A stretch of 64,000 nucleotides of DNA from Calycina herbarum (GCA_001414485.1 LLEY01000003.1:124001-188000); one strand, 5' to 3'. Numbered from the stretch's first letter, positions 1 through 12,110 are shown. The notes: generated by a model not told the origin, from the letters alone. Made by a program: numbers and translations.

Positions 1-119
1 GATTTAAACAGGGGAGTTTACACCTCGGCTAATTCAATGGTAGAAGTCCTGAGAAGTCCCGTCATATCTCAACACCAGTCAAACTTAATGGTGAACATCT
101 CACTTCTTCATCATTCAAA

Positions 120-1585
120 ATGAAGATTGAAGGTCGAACGTTCCTAGTTTCCGGCGGGTATGTCAACCCCCATCTCTTCAACTTCGAACCCATAGTGACC
201 TTTTCATAGAGCCTCAGGCCTAGGCCGAGCATGTGTCGAAGACATCTGCCGGGTAGGAGGATACGCAGCAATCTTGGACATGGACCCAGAACACGCCGCT
301 GAAGTTATCCAAGCAATTGGTGGTGGAAAGACCAAATTCTTTGCAACTGATGTGACTGACACGGAAAATATCGCTGCTGCTATCAAGGGAACTTTGGAGT
401 GGGTCAAGGAGACGGGCAGGGAGGTTGGTGGGGTTATCACTGCTGCTGGTGTTGGCAATCCTGGAAAGGTTGGTGGAATTTCTCTTTTTTGAGGTCTGAC
501 TTCATTTTTATTTCTGGGTGATATATCTTTCGTACCCAGCCTGCCTTTAGCAAAAAAAGTCATTCAGTGACAACGTTAGTGGGGGATGCTTGTAATATGC
601 CAAGTGGTGTTGCATGTGGAACTCAGTATTGTTTTTCTGTATTTTTTACTTCTTCCACGCCGACGATCATAAACCTTTACTGGTGGAAAGTTCATCTTTA
701 CTGGCGTATTGTTTTATTTTGAAGGGTTCATGGGCAGGCTTTCATGCGCTTGCTGATGATACAACCCTATCGTGTTATGCTACCCAGGTCTTCATATGTC
801 AACTAAAAGATGTTGTATCCAAGACGAAGAACCAGCTATGCATATCTTCTCCAATATACTCTCTCTTGTATTCAAAATAAGTGTTCAAATATCTTTCTTC
901 CTCTTCTTTTTTAACACAGGATGTCATCACCTCCCCCATATAATTCCCCCCAAAATCCCACCTACTAACAAACTTTTCACAGATCTTCAATCGCCACATG
1001 GAGCCTCTCCCCCTCTCCGACCTCGATTTCGTCCTGAACGTCAATATCCGCGGAACCCTCGACCTAATCCGCCAAATCGCCCCCTACATGGCCAGCACCA
1101 AGCCCCTAGACTTAGACAACGAGCGAGGAGTAATAATCATGGTCTCAAGCTCCGCAGCATTCGACGGTCAAACAGGACAAGGTATTCCCCCTCCTTAACA
1201 TAAATGAAAACAGCAAAAATGCTAACAGGATAAGTCGCATACGCCGCTTCCAAAGGCGCAATCCGATCCCTAACCCTCCCACTTACTCGCGATCTCTCCA
1301 GATATGGGATTCGCGTTGTTACTGTTGCGCCGAGTATGTTTGATTCGAGGATGACTGCTACGATGAGTGAGAAGGCTAAGGCTAGTTTATTGAGTGTTAT
1401 GGAGTTTCCGCGTAAGTATTTTTCATCCTATTTGTTGTTGGTTGAAGACTAACTTTTGTACGACAGCACGTCCGGGACGACCTCATGAATTTGCGCAGCT
1501 GGTTAGACATAGTATTGAGAATCCCATGCTTAATGGTGTTGTAATCCGACTTGATGGTGGGATGCGTATGCCTAGTAAGATGTGA
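120..1585 (+). CDS. Short-chain dehydrogenase/reductase, HSD10-like (3-hydroxyacyl-CoA dehydrogenase type-2)
   Basis: Five exons: 120-157, 210-468, 983-1181, 1235-1411, 1467-1585, giving 263 aa, a normal SDR length. The ATG at 120 puts the nucleotide-binding glycine motif GGASGLG near residue 12 once the first intron is removed. Then come a TAAGVG segment (NAAG-like), a catalytic serine in VSSSAAF and the YAASK (YxxxK) motif, and a C-terminal [12 protein letters not shown] typical of NAD-dependent SDRs. The closest type by feel is HSD17B10 (mitochondrial 3-hydroxyacyl-CoA / 2-methyl-3-hydroxybutyryl-CoA dehydrogenase); the substrate is inferred, not shown. Intron 2 (469-982) is 514 bp, about ten times longer than the other introns, with no ORF I recognise. 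All splice sites are GT-AG and phases close exactly. Confidence 0.88.
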
Positions 1586-2108
1586 TTTCTGGGGAGCTCT
1601 CGCGGATTTCTTTCGTTCGTGTAAGCTGGGTGGTGGAGAGGTTTTCTTCTGATGGGTGTATGAATATTTTCCTTTAGCCAGAGAAACAGAGCCTCTCATT
1701 TTTTTCTAGTAATATTCTCCCAAGTCCTAAAATTACGTTTCACCTCCCCAGTTGGCTCACTCGTAAAGTAATCCCGTATCCATATAACCCGGTATTCTAT
1801 GTAACATACCATTATACATACATACCTAAACTAGGCAACCTCCCCGCCATCCTATCACCTCGTACCTTATGCTTATCAACAGTCCTGCATCGGAACCTTA
1901 CATCCCACCTTCACCCACCTTGGGGTTGGGGAGAGTGACTTACCCCACTTTAGGTACCCCACCTTCACTTACCTACCTCACTGTACACACCTCACTTTCT
2001 CACTGATCAGCCAAACATCAAATACATTCGCAAAATCGCACGCAATTCTCCAGCAACAATACGAAATACGAAACGAGAGAAATAAAGGAAGGAAGAAAAA
2101 CAGCAAAC
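1586..2108. other. Intergenic region with C/T-rich tract
   Basis: Between the dehydrogenase stop and the RidA start. It holds a low-complexity stretch at about 1900-1990 in which CCCACCTTCA / CTTACCTAC-type words recur. No ORF or RNA gene recognised; probably the RidA promoter and 5' leader. Confidence 0.6.
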
Positions 2109-2890
2109 ATGGTTCAAAAAGAAGCTGTTCTCACCGATAAAGCTCCGGCCCCTCTGGCCTTTTTTTCGCAGGCTATTAAATGTCAGGGAATGGTTTATTG
2201 TTCGGGGAGTATTGGAGGTATGTTGTCTTTTTGTTCCTCTTCTCGATTTCTCCTGGTTTTTGTTTGATGATGAGGTGTTGTGATTCTTCGGCGATGAGGG
2301 AGATATTTTGTTATCAGATCGGGAGTCTTGGTTTTCACTTGGGGGAGAAGCGGAGGAGATGGGGTTGATGGGAATTATGAAGTGGTTTCACAAGATCTTC
2401 TTCTTCTTCCATACTCTGAATTATCATTTTGCTGCAAGAAGAAAAAAGCTAACCTTGCAAATAGTTGATCCAGCAACTGGAGAAATCGTCAGTGGTGGTG
2501 TTGCAGCCCGCACTGTTAGTATTCCTCTCTCTCTTCCCAGCTACTTCAGTGTCTAAAAAATATCTCACTAACCCAAATCCCTTCCTTTAGGAGCAAATCC
2601 TCAAAAACCTAGCAGCAGTCCTCGAAGCAGCCGGCTCATCGATTGATAATTGCGTAAAAGGTACTTAGCCCAATCCTTCTTTCATCTTATTCCCTATTTC
2701 ACCCCGAACTTTGAGCTGATGAAATAAAAAAGTCAACGTATTCATCACCAAAATGGAAAACTTCGCCGCCATGAACGAAGTCTACGCCAAGGTCTTCACC
2801 GCAAACCCAAAGCCTGTTAGAACTTGTGTTGCAGTTTTTGAACTACCTCTCGGGACGGATGTGGAGATTGAATGTGTGGCGCATTTGTAA
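2109..2890 (+). CDS. RidA/YjgF/YER057c family reactive-intermediate deaminase
   Basis: Four exons: 2109-2217, 2465-2514, 2591-2660, 2733-2890, joining in frame to 128 aa, exactly the usual length of this family. Visible family features: the N-terminal LTDKAPAP and YCSGSIG segment, VDPATGEIV, ILKNLAAVLEAAG, the NCVKVNVFIT strand and the C-terminal RTCVAV plus VEIECVAHL, containing the conserved Arg and Glu of the trimer-interface active site. Family members (yeast Mmf1/Hmf1) hydrolyse enamine/imine intermediates released by PLP enzymes, in cytosol or mitochondria. No obvious mitochondrial presequence, so a cytosolic form is more likely (inference). Intron 1 (2218-2464) is long for this genome. 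Confidence 0.92.
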
Positions 2891-3470
2891 GGTTTGTCGT
2901 TTTCCTCTTTCACCTTTTTCTGGGAGGGGATGTGGAAAGAGGGGCTGATTTTGGGTGTAGGAATGATAGGGAAAGGGCTAGGTTATGAAGAGGGGTTATG
3001 ATATTGGGAATTTGGAGGTTAATTGAGTACCAGGTTACGCTGAAAAATGTCTATGTTGTTGGAGACAAGATATCAGCTCTTGCCTGTGAGGTTGAAAGGA
3101 ACTGGGACAAAACGGTCATTATATATTACTCAATGTCAATACCCTTTGCACAGCATTTTGAGCCTCAAAAAGATCTATTTGCAAAGTATCCCTGGTGAGC
3201 AGGGGTAGTAATTTCAGTTTTACTTTGTATTGAAGTTCTATCAATTTTCATCAACTCGCTAAAATTGGGAACACTGTCCCGAGACGCATTTTCTTTTATT
3301 TTTGTTTTGAGAACTGTAGCTGAGGAGTTCTATTAATAGATGGCTCGACAGGAAGAATATTAGAATGCAATCACGTGTTTTTGTTTTTGTATTTTTGTGA
3401 CACAAACTCAGCCACCTCAGCTCAAAAGCACATTTAAAAAAGCTGCTACTGTCAAAACCAAAACAGAAGC
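2891..3470. other. Intergenic region
   Basis: Downstream of the RidA gene, up to the hAT MITE target duplication. A 66-codon ORF at 2998-3198 has no recognisable motif and no intron or regulatory support. Nothing else seen. Confidence 0.5.
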
Positions 3471-3478
3471 TTTGAGAG

Positions 3479-3931
3479 CAGTGTGGGCAAGGTTTACTCA
3501 ATTACTTAAGTAGTACTCTGAGTTACTCAGAGTAGAGTAGAGTAGAGTTTGAGTAGCGACTTTATTGAGTAGAGTAGAGTAGTTACTTGGAGTACTTAAG
3601 GTAGTACTCTAAGTAGTCTATAAATAGTATATATATATTATTAATTCAATATATAAATAATATATAGATATTATTATATAATTAATAACTAATACATTTA
3701 AGCTATTATTAAAGAGGGAGACCTCGCTTAAGCTTCCGGCAGCCCCGGAATGCCACTCCGACGCAGCCCCGAGCCCCGGCCCGGTCCGACCCGATTAGGC
3801 CCGCACTACTTAAGTAGTACTCAGAGTTACTCAGAGTACTATTGAGTAGAGCAGATTAGTACTTAAAATCGGTAGAGTAGAGTAGAGTAGGTACCCACTA
3901 CTCTACTCTACTCTACTCATTTCCCACACTG
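3479..3931. mobile_element. hAT-type MITE, copy 1 (453 bp)
   Basis: Bounded by the inverted ends CAGTGTGGG (3479-3487) and CCCACACTG (3923-3931) and flanked by a perfect 8-bp direct duplication TTTGAGAG (3471-3478 and 3932-3939). CAGTG termini plus 8-bp duplications are hallmarks of the hAT superfamily. Subterminal regions are packed with GAGTA/TACTC words in opposite orientations. The centre is an AT-rich stretch (3615-3715) followed by a G+C-rich block (3718-3805). No transposase ORF, so it is non-autonomous. A second copy lies at 28188-28712 with the same central block. Confidence 0.9.
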
Positions 3932-3963
3932 TTTGAGAGCATTCATAAAACCCTCCGCGAACC

Positions 3964-4729
3964 ATGGAGTTGCAGACCATCACAAATGAGCATTTAAATT
4001 CTTCACCCCAATTGCCCTCACCGTCTCAAGTGACAGTGAACGAAGCAGTTCCCGAAGGCAATCACGACAATGGAGTCACTTTATCGCTTCCGTCACCGGC
4101 ATCACAGCCATCGCAGCGAAACAGTAGAGGAAAATATGCTTGGGTTTTGGATTCATATTCATCATACCGTTTGTCCAAGGAGAGTGTCGACAGTTTGATT
4201 TTCGCGTTACGGTCAGTAGTTTCTGAAGCAATTTAAAAGAAATATTATTTCGAATTCATGGTCCCACGGCGATTATCAGATGTACGTTGAAATGCTAAAG
4301 TTACCAAGCCCATGATTTATTTATTCAATAAAGGAAGAAAGGGAGGCACTGGGAAAATTGCGGGTTTTGAATCGTAGAAGGGGGAGACGAAGCCTGCGGC
4401 CTTCAACACCATCACAGCCACGAGTTGCTCAACAAAACCCAAACTCAATGCTGGGAAGATCCTCCGACAACTTAATTAATACCTTAGATTGCTTTTCAGA
4501 TACCATACCGCCACAAACTTGTCGAACATGTGGGATTCTCGTCTTATTTTGGATTTTGATTCCCTTAGCGAGTGTCGCAATTGGTTTTTGGCGATCATTT
4601 GCAACGGGCGACGAGGGAAAGGGGTTCACGGATGCGGCTTTTATTGTGGCAGCTGGGGGTATGATAATGTATCCCATTCAGAGAATGCACAATCGAAAGT
4701 GTATATTGAGAAGATTGAACGGGGAGTGA
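3964..4729 (+). CDS. Hypothetical protein with two predicted transmembrane segments
   Basis: Two exons: 3964-4211 and 4342-4729, joined in frame to 211 aa (donor GTCAGT, acceptor AAAG). The N-terminal ~75 residues are polar, Ser/Pro/Gln-rich and probably disordered. They are followed by a basic stretch with RRRGRRS, a Cys pair (TCRTC), one clear hydrophobic helix (ILVLFWILIPLASVAIGFW) and a second weaker one (AAFIVAAGGMIM). No family recognised; it looks like a small fungal membrane protein. The ATG lies only 25 bp after the right-hand target duplication of the hAT MITE, so its proximal promoter or 5' UTR includes the element. The 130-bp intron is longer than most here. Confidence 0.6.
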
Positions 4730-4951
4730 GGATGATGACCTGGAGTATGTTGGAAGAAACTCCCTTGGACCAAATCAAGATATGAAATACCCGGCAGTTA
4801 TTTGCTTCCTTGGTAGATTCTCAAGTGTTGTAATACTTTCTCACTTTTTAAATCATTCGGTCAATGCTCTTTATATTGTTAGTCCAACTTTTCTACCAAT
4901 ATCGCTTCTGTTATCCGCGAAGGTCTAGGAGACGCGCGATGAACAGTAAAA

Positions 4952-5171
4952 GCAGCAGTAAATATTTGATGGTCGTGCCTGCCTACTTCTCTCGTTGTCC
5001 TATCTCTCTTGTGTAATTCAAGGTAATTATTCCAAATAGTTAGGAGAATTTAGAATAAGAACCCAGATGTTTTGGAACAATATGTTCGGTTATTCCAACT
5101 CCCTAGGTTAATTACCTTGAATTGCTCTAGAGGGTTAGAACAACGAGAATACGATAACTATTTACTACCGC
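4952..5171. repeat. MITE-like TIR element, family A (220 bp)
   Basis: Left end GCAGCAGTA (4952-4960), right end TACTACCGC (5163-5171), whose reverse complement GCGGTAGTA is nearly the left end. The two halves are imperfect mirror images over most of their length: TTCTCTCGTTGTCC and AATTCAAGGTAATTA on the left, TTAATTACCTTGAATT and AGAACAACGAGAA on the right. A related element occurs at 54264-54464, with fragments at 43.5-43.8, 53.9-54.0 and 57.26-57.31 kb. No target duplication is evident. Confidence 0.7.
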
Positions 5172-6483
5172 TTCTATCGTCTACTAGGAGGGAAAATAAG
5201 GAAGTCTTGTTTCAGTTCTCATTTCTGGGGCACCATTCACACGCGATGTCAGATTAGCATTTTGTGATCATTTTTCAGTTGGCCTCAGAGAACGGTAGGC
5301 CTCCAGCTTCAGCTAGGTACCACATTGACCTAACCGGGCGAAGAGAACGCCTCTCTTCTTATTTGAATACCTTCCTAGAGAAAACAATCGGTACAACCTC
5401 CTAAAATCAATTCTCGTTGAAGAGTGGTAACCTTCTTTCCCATCTACACCCAGCTAGAGCGTTATCAACGCGAACAATGATTTAGATTTAGTAGTTAATG
5501 ATAATAGCCTTACGAACTTTTTCGATAACTGCGTTGTACTAGACATTTTCCCGCCTCTCGATTCTCGCTTAAATAATTGTTTTAGTTTCCCCGACTTCCC
5601 AGAGTTCGTTTAAGAGGATTGGCCATTTAATATAGGTTTAAATGATGTTATAACTAGACAATCTTGTCTAGATTACTCTGGTTTAGAGACTCAGCAGCCA
5701 CCACTACTAGACGAATTTCTACTATAACATAAGCGCAGGGTCGATTCTTTAGGTTTCTATCTAAGTTGTTTTCTTTTAGAAAACGGAACAACTACCTTTT
5801 CTATAACTTAAGACACACATCAAAACAGCGGAGAAAATAGCCTCCACGAGCCCGATCTATATAATCTCAAGACAAACCATGATACTAGCGTCAACTTTCT
5901 TAAGATAGCGTCTCTCTATATAAAGTCCTTTCTAGCAGCTTCTACCAGAACAGAAACTATTCCTAGCCACGCTTTAATCTCTACATCGCCCCCAGAAGCC
6001 GAGTCCGATGCTAGCCCATCATCACTGAAAAGAAAACCGTCGAGTATATCCCTTTAAGGCTCTAGCTCAGATCCTAAGCGACACCAAATTCCGGACCAAC
6101 GACAATACCGTTGGGGAAGCTATTCGGAAATCTTAAAGGATGTGTTATAGTTAAGGTAAAGCCTCCTATTTCTAAATTAACAATCGCAAAACTAGGCTGA
6201 TTTTGAAAGCAGGAATCATCTTCGAATCCATTTAAAATCGCAGTTAATATGTCAATAGTATAACTGTTCTAAGAGTACAGGGTCTTCGGGTCTTCTCCGG
6301 TACACAAACCATACTTTTTCTAAGAGGAAGTACTGACCTTTTCTAAAGCAAGTATCTTGATACACATATTAAACCACATCTTTGCCCTCATTGTCAATAC
6401 GAGGTCGAAGAGACATATCAAACGAATACATCCTACTTCGACTTCGGACCCGATCGTGAACTTAAACCACGAATAATTGTATA
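5172..6483. other. AT-rich decayed sequence with ORF remnants
   Basis: Stop-interrupted but protein-like reading on the plus strand at roughly 5780-6500. One stretch near 5950-6120 reads as a Ser/Pro/Lys-rich low-complexity protein; another near 6360-6480 contains a CPHC pair. Stops are mostly TAA/TAG, as expected if CAA/CAG codons were hit by RIP. No family assigned. Likely remains of transposon coding sequence next to the LTR relic. Confidence 0.4.
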
Positions 6484-6594
6484 TGTGACAGTTCTTACTC
6501 TCCTCTTCTCTCTTTAGTTTAGTTTTCCTCAATACAAGGTACTATTCTACAAGCACTTCCTTTAGTGCATTTGTAGAGGGCCGTCACAATATTA
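6484..6594 (+). mobile_element. LTR relic related to the gypsy LTR at 61703
   Basis: About 105 bp here match the right part of the LTR at 61703-61885 (shared CTCTCCTCTTCTCTCTTTAG, then GTACTATTCTA and TAGAGGGCCGT). This copy ends in GTCACA, the less mutated form of the GTTATA end at 61885. It also begins with TGTGACAG, so it may be an internally deleted or solo LTR. No matching gag follows recognisably. Confidence 0.65.
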
Positions 6595-9500
6595 CTCTCT
6601 TAAACATAGATACTAAAATAGACGAAATAGGCTTAAGAACAGATATAAGAGACTTTATTACCTAACTACTCCTTAGTATTTAGGCTTATCGTCTTTAAGC
6701 TTTAACGGAGCTAGATGTTTAAGTAAAGAAGCTAAGACAAAAACACCTCTATAACTTAATAGCTTCTATCTGAGTTTAAAACTCCCACTTAAACACATTT
6801 CTAAGACGTATATTTAAGTCGTTTTTCTTAGACTTCAGATAGTACTTTATTTTTTAGTATACATTCTTGAAAGTAAGGAACGATGAGTAAATGCCTTTTC
6901 AGGGTTCTTGTAACTTTTATATAAGTTTGGATTGACTTCTTTCTCCGTACTCTGAATCGTACTAATCTTTCGCAGAAAATAACCTATTCTCTTTTCCTCG
7001 CCTCAATTAAGTGATTTCCTACTCTTATCTCTTACCTTTTGCTCTTTTCTTCTCTCTTAATTTCATTTTCTTACACTTTTCGATAATTTAAGTTGGTTCT
7101 ATATAGTTACGATTAATATTTGTTTTTAAGACATCTTATAAGCTTTCGAAAGATTCTATTATTCCAAATTCTTCAAAGTTTCAAGTAGATTAGATCTAGT
7201 AACGCTTAGAGTATAATTTTGTGGACTCAGATAAGCTTTTAGAACACTCTATTGTTCGATTCTTTTTAACCACTCGAGTGAAGTACATGTAGTTACGATT
7301 ACTCTAAATTCTCGTATAATTGGATAAGGCATATCGGCATCTAATACGCGAATTTCACGCGGTCTAAGAAAGCATTAATATCATCAGGTACTGTGTAAGC
7401 ACGATCGTGAAACCAAGCGTGAGGTGTAAGCATCTCTGTCGTCGCTTCTCGGTGCATTGGAGAAAAAAATATTATACTAGAAGTTTATATTAACGGGATG
7501 AAACAAAAACATTTATAACAAGACTTCAAATAATAGTTTTCTATGTTTCAGATTATTCTATTAAATAAAAAAACCATTTTCTAGGCTGGCTGGGATGAGG
7601 TCTTTGAATTGTGGTTCCAAAGACCTCCGAAGTAATAAACTAGTTGTCACTTTCCGCGCTTCTTTTTTTGGGGGCTTGCAGTTTTAACACTGGTGTCCGG
7701 TGTTAGGTAGTCGGACATTGGAAGGAGGCTTTCTGTAATTGTTACGAGAGCATCCTGGGAAGTCGTAAAGGCTGGAGAACTGGTAAGGTTCGTGGAGGTT
7801 ATCGATGTTGTTACAGAGGGTTCCATGTTGACCTCTATCAACAAAACCAGAAAAATACATACCAATCGCTCTGCTCAACATCCTCTCAAGCTCACAAAAG
7901 TTCTCGCAGAACTGTTATTTAAGGACAAGTTCTGCCATCTTCTGGTAGACATCGGGGTCACCTCTAATTTCGCAGATCTACAAGAACTTCGCGCTTCCTA
8001 ATAGTTTATGTCTTAGAAGCATAATACTAAACTACCTCGAACATCTTAGCTAAACTTTAACAACTCTATCAAACCTAACTCTAACTCCTAACTCTTACTA
8101 TACGAGCGGACGCGAATACTATCTTTCGACAACAACTCAAGTTTCGACAGCAAAAGAAATTTCTCTATATGCACAGCCAACATCACAAAGAAATTCCTCT
8201 TCTTGCCGAAACCATCCACCCCCCGTCCATCACTAAATTTCAAAGTTGGCAAAATGTCATTCCCACCCAGATCTTCTTTACTCGGAAGTGATCTTGACTT
8301 TCTCCTACTCTTGTCGATAGAGGTACCAGAAGCTGAGCGAGGAACTAGAGCTAAATAGACACCTACAAAAAAACAGCGAGTCTTCTAGGTGTTAAATCGT
8401 GTCATTTTCTCAAAGAAATAACAGCATCCCGGACTGAGTAAGTTAATCTTGTTTTACTACCTTCCCACCTCACCCAAAGATACATTCAACATTCTGAAAA
8501 TGTACATACTCTCGCTTCCCTAATAACACTCACCAACCCTTTCCTTCAACCCTCATTTCATCCTTCTAAAACCCCTTTGGTAAACCTCTTATATAAACAT
8601 GAGGCTTCTCATTGTTAGGGGCTAGACAATGACATTCAAGATGTTTCCAACCCACTTCTATAAAACTCTCAGAGACTCTCAGATTAGATTTTGGGCATGC
8701 GTTTCATAGTACCAAACTATCTCAAGAAAATTGAAGAATTTTGGTAACTATGAGAGACAGAGTAACAAGATCAAGTTGTAAAAACAAAAGAGGTTGAAAG
8801 TATCGACAATAGGCTAAAGTATGTCAGTAATAAAGACTCCTTTGCCACTTACATATCGAGGTTCGGGAGAGAAGAATAAGTAGCAGGGGTCTGGCAGAAA
8901 TTGTAAGTGAGAAATCATTCCTAGTCACCTGGCATCATTCCAGGTCCATCAATGTATCCAATCTGAGCATGGAATAATTTGAGAAACAATTGTGTTTCTT
9001 CTCTGTAGTCTCCGAGAAAACCAACTATGAAAACCTTTATATGTTATGGGTTAAGTATCTACCTACTGTGTAAATTTGGATAGGCACCCTCTCTCTCTAA
9101 AACCAACTCAGTTCTCGCAAATAGTCAGGCAAATATATCTTCTCCTTAAGGAACAGGCATCTAACCTTTGTCAAACTCCCATAAATAATATAAAAAGACA
9201 TTCTCCCCTTCATTCTCAGCTCAACATCACCAAACACAGTTGAGTAAAGCTTCCAGACTTCTTGGAAATCTTTTCTGTGAATCCTAGCACTAAACCATCC
9301 TGAAGGTGGACAAGTAAAACTTTTATAATTGGGATTCGTATTAAGTACGGGAGGTAATTGATGAGAGAGAATTACACAAACAAAGGAGGATGAGAGTTTC
9401 GACACTAAATGGACTTTCAACGGTAACATAAAGCCCTATTCTCGTCACTGTATCTTCAGACTCGAGCGAGAAATGAATGAGCGGGGTCTCGGCACATACT

Positions 9501-10474
9501 TGATAGCTTCCGGAAAGGTAGAGCTTGAGAGTTAGATACCAAGCAGGTATCCACATTGGTCATACTCAGGCAGTGTAACAAATGTAATCTCTTTGCGTGG
9601 TAAGATCTAGTCACCCAGAGAACCTTAAAAAGGTAGAGAGACGATAGGGATTGTTCTGCGCAGTCGTTTTAAGCAAGTAAAAGTTAATTTCGTTCATGCT
9701 AGACAACACTAAGATCCCGTCGTTTACTACAAATGTTTTTACCAACGAACCTATCTTGAAAACCCGTAGATCAAATAGTAAATTATACAGTTATTAATTT
9801 CTCTTTTCTCAGGAGAGCCCCTCAACTCCACTATTTAAGAACCTATTCTCCCGGAATTACAAACTTTCAGCAGAAAATTTCGCGCCAAATGGTGAAGAGA
9901 CACTATGAGTGAGAGGAGGTAGGCGAGCGGATAGTGTAAGAATATCAAAGTTCCCAACATAACAATTCTAGACGATGGAAGGGTTACGGAGGGTTATCAA
10001 GAGAAATACAGAAGTGTATGAGACGGGAAGGTTCAACAGCAAGTGAGGTTAAAAGAACCATTGTACTCACTAGATATGTAGAAATTGAAGTGATGAATGA
10101 ATTGGCGGAAGCCTTGTTTTTCAGCAGGTGTTCCTTTCAAGAAAATGCAAGTTGATTAAATTCAAAGAATTCTTCTTTTGAACAAGTGTAGCAAGGGCAA
10201 AGTAATTACTTTTATGCTTGGTGAGAGGATCTGGATGACGCCCACAGCGTTAAAATAGCCTTAAGCAAGTCTTGGACGCGATTAGGAAATTTGTTAGCTG
10301 ACGTCTCGTGAGATTAGCAGAGAGCTGCTGATTTTTGACGAAAATAAGGAAAATTGGGTCTGGGCCCCATGCTTTTAAATGCTGGAAGAAAGTGAATCGA
10401 AACGAATCTTCAACTTCATGGTCTATCTATTGTACAGTTTCGCACACGAATTCCAATACAAATCTATTCGCTCT
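6595..10474. other. AT-rich repeat island with decayed ORFs
   Basis: About 3.9 kb of low-GC sequence with short, frequently stopped ORFs. A coherent minus-strand fragment at about 7350-7470 (contains HAWFHDRAYTVPDD) and a plus-strand one at 7792-8001 suggest dead coding sequence of unrecognised type. Another minus-strand candidate is listed at 9097-9556. No RNA gene found. Confidence 0.5.
9097..9556 (-). pseudogene. Possible gene remnant of unknown family
   Basis: Two overlapping minus-strand ORFs (9341-9556 and 9097-9429) read like ordinary protein: an N part with HFSLESEDTVTRIGLYV, a C part with WKLYSTVFGDVEL and LPDYLRELSWF. They could be two exons of one gene, but I cannot place a convincing intron. 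No family recognised, and the setting is an AT-rich island. Confidence 0.25.
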
Positions 10475-11617
10475 CTAAAACTTGAAAACCTGATCCTTGG
10501 AGTATCCAAGTTGCTCAAGGATACTGCCATCAAGCTCTCCCTGGTTCGATGGCGACACCTTCATTCCCGAGATGGCTCTATATAGAGGTGCTGGACCACA
10601 GACAAAAATCTTGATATTCTCAGACTTTGGCTCCGGGAGCACAGTCTTCAACAACTCCTTTGTAATTCTTCCTTCAGTGCCGGCAAATCCCTTTGGTGGG
10701 GAATCAAGAACATAGAAGGCTCGGAATCGTTGTGGGTATGTGTTTTCCAGCTCCGCGAACTCCTTCTTTAGTAGAATGTCTTCCTCTGTGATGTTGGCGA
10801 ATACGAGGGTGACCTTTGTCTTATCATCTGGGTTGTTGAAGATTCCGCGAGCGAGTTGGTACATTGGGGCGATTCCAGTTCCACCAGCGATCAACGCGAC
10901 GTGATCGTGCTTGTTTGCCTCCCATGGATATTTTGGGATAGGACCTTTGAATTGGAGTTCTTGACCTGGCACCATATCGTGGATATGCGTCGACATTGGT
11001 CCGTCCTTATATTTCTTGACAAGCAACTCGATGTAACCCTTCTCAGCTATACCGTGGATTAGCATTTTTCGTTCCTCAATTGTAGCATAAGCACCACCAA
11101 CCTTCATCGCTAACAGGTGTGTATGGTCGAATAACAGGCTTCTCCATATTTGGTTCCTTGAACTTGGTAAGAATGGCAGAAGCAACCTTCAACCCGCTGA
11201 CCTGATCATCCTCCGGCAAAGCGAATCGGAACTTCTTCGTGTTATGGTTGATGTTCTCAACGCTCTCGAGTCTCAATCCAATGAACCCTTGATCGCCTCC
11301 AGTAAGTGCGGCCTTAGCAGTAGCACCTCCAACAACGCCCTTTGCCTTGGCCTCAGCATCCTTTGCGGCGTCCTTGACTTTGGCAGCGTTGTCGCCCTGG
11401 TTGAGGAAGTAGTATGCTCCACCAGCTAGAGCTGCGGCGATACCACCGTAGAGCATTGCGTTGTTTCCTCCTTTTGATTGTTCTGTGGCATAACGACGGT
11501 ATTGCTATAAACAGGTGGTATTAGCTTGTGGCCGGATACTTGATAGCCTCTAGAGAAGGTTGGGGTACTTACGGATCTCAATGGCTGAGCCGCCCGGAAT
11601 GCTTGTCTGGCGAACAT
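10475..11617 (-). CDS. mcr1: NADH-cytochrome b5 reductase 2, mitochondrial (Mcr1)
   Basis: Three exons on the minus strand: 11617-11573, 11504-11103, 11047-10475, giving 339 aa (family about 300-340). The N-terminus is a basic presequence ([15 protein letters not shown]), then a hydrophobic anchor ([19 protein letters not shown]), fitting dual outer-membrane/intermembrane-space sorting. The FAD motif RPYTPVSDE is followed by the [10 protein letters not shown] loop, the NAD(P)-binding [11 protein letters not shown] and the [12 protein letters not shown] motif, ending in FKF. It passes electrons from NADH to cytochrome b5-type acceptors and supports ergosterol synthesis and ascorbyl radical reduction (family knowledge). 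The last intron (11048-11102) has donor GTTGGT and branch TGCTAAT; splicing there restores the conserved SDE-A-EKG junction. Confidence 0.93.
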
Positions 11618-12110
11618 GATGATTTTCTAGTTATGGGAGAGACTGGAAATCAATTGATATTGGTATGAGGGCGAAAGAGACGATTTGGAGAGAAAGCTGG
11701 GAGAGCTCCATGACGTCTTCGGGGCTTCGGACGCTAGCCTAAAATAGACCGTCAGCTATTCGACAGCTTCACTCTGCCCGCAGCACATCAAGAATCTTTA
11801 AATCATGCCTTAGATGGTAAGTATATATGATTCTCCAAATAGAAATCTGCGAGACTAACAGTGCCATTGCAGTTGTCAGGTCCCACGATCCCCTCCCCAA
11901 ACCTTCCGACACTCCAGACTCGAGAGACTGGGCTTAGAGCCCAGTTACCACGATGGCAATGGAACTAGGATCAGAGTCTACAATTGTTCTGCGAAATCAC
12001 CTACTCCGTCCATATGCGACATTTTGATTAACGTTATTTATATCACTTGGGCTATACTACACCTCGCGCAATGTGAGATCTATGGAAGGGAAGGCTGAAC
12101 ACGACGAGGC
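11618..12110. other. Intergenic region
   Basis: Upstream (promoter side) of mcr1 and downstream of the SprT-like gene. No ORF above background and no repeat noticed. Confidence 0.5.

Noticed and set aside
2311..4281. ATCTGATAA matches at 2311-2319 and 4273-4281
   Set aside because: Exact SreA-type words, but inside introns of genes without an iron link; treated as chance and used as a caution for the promoter sites.
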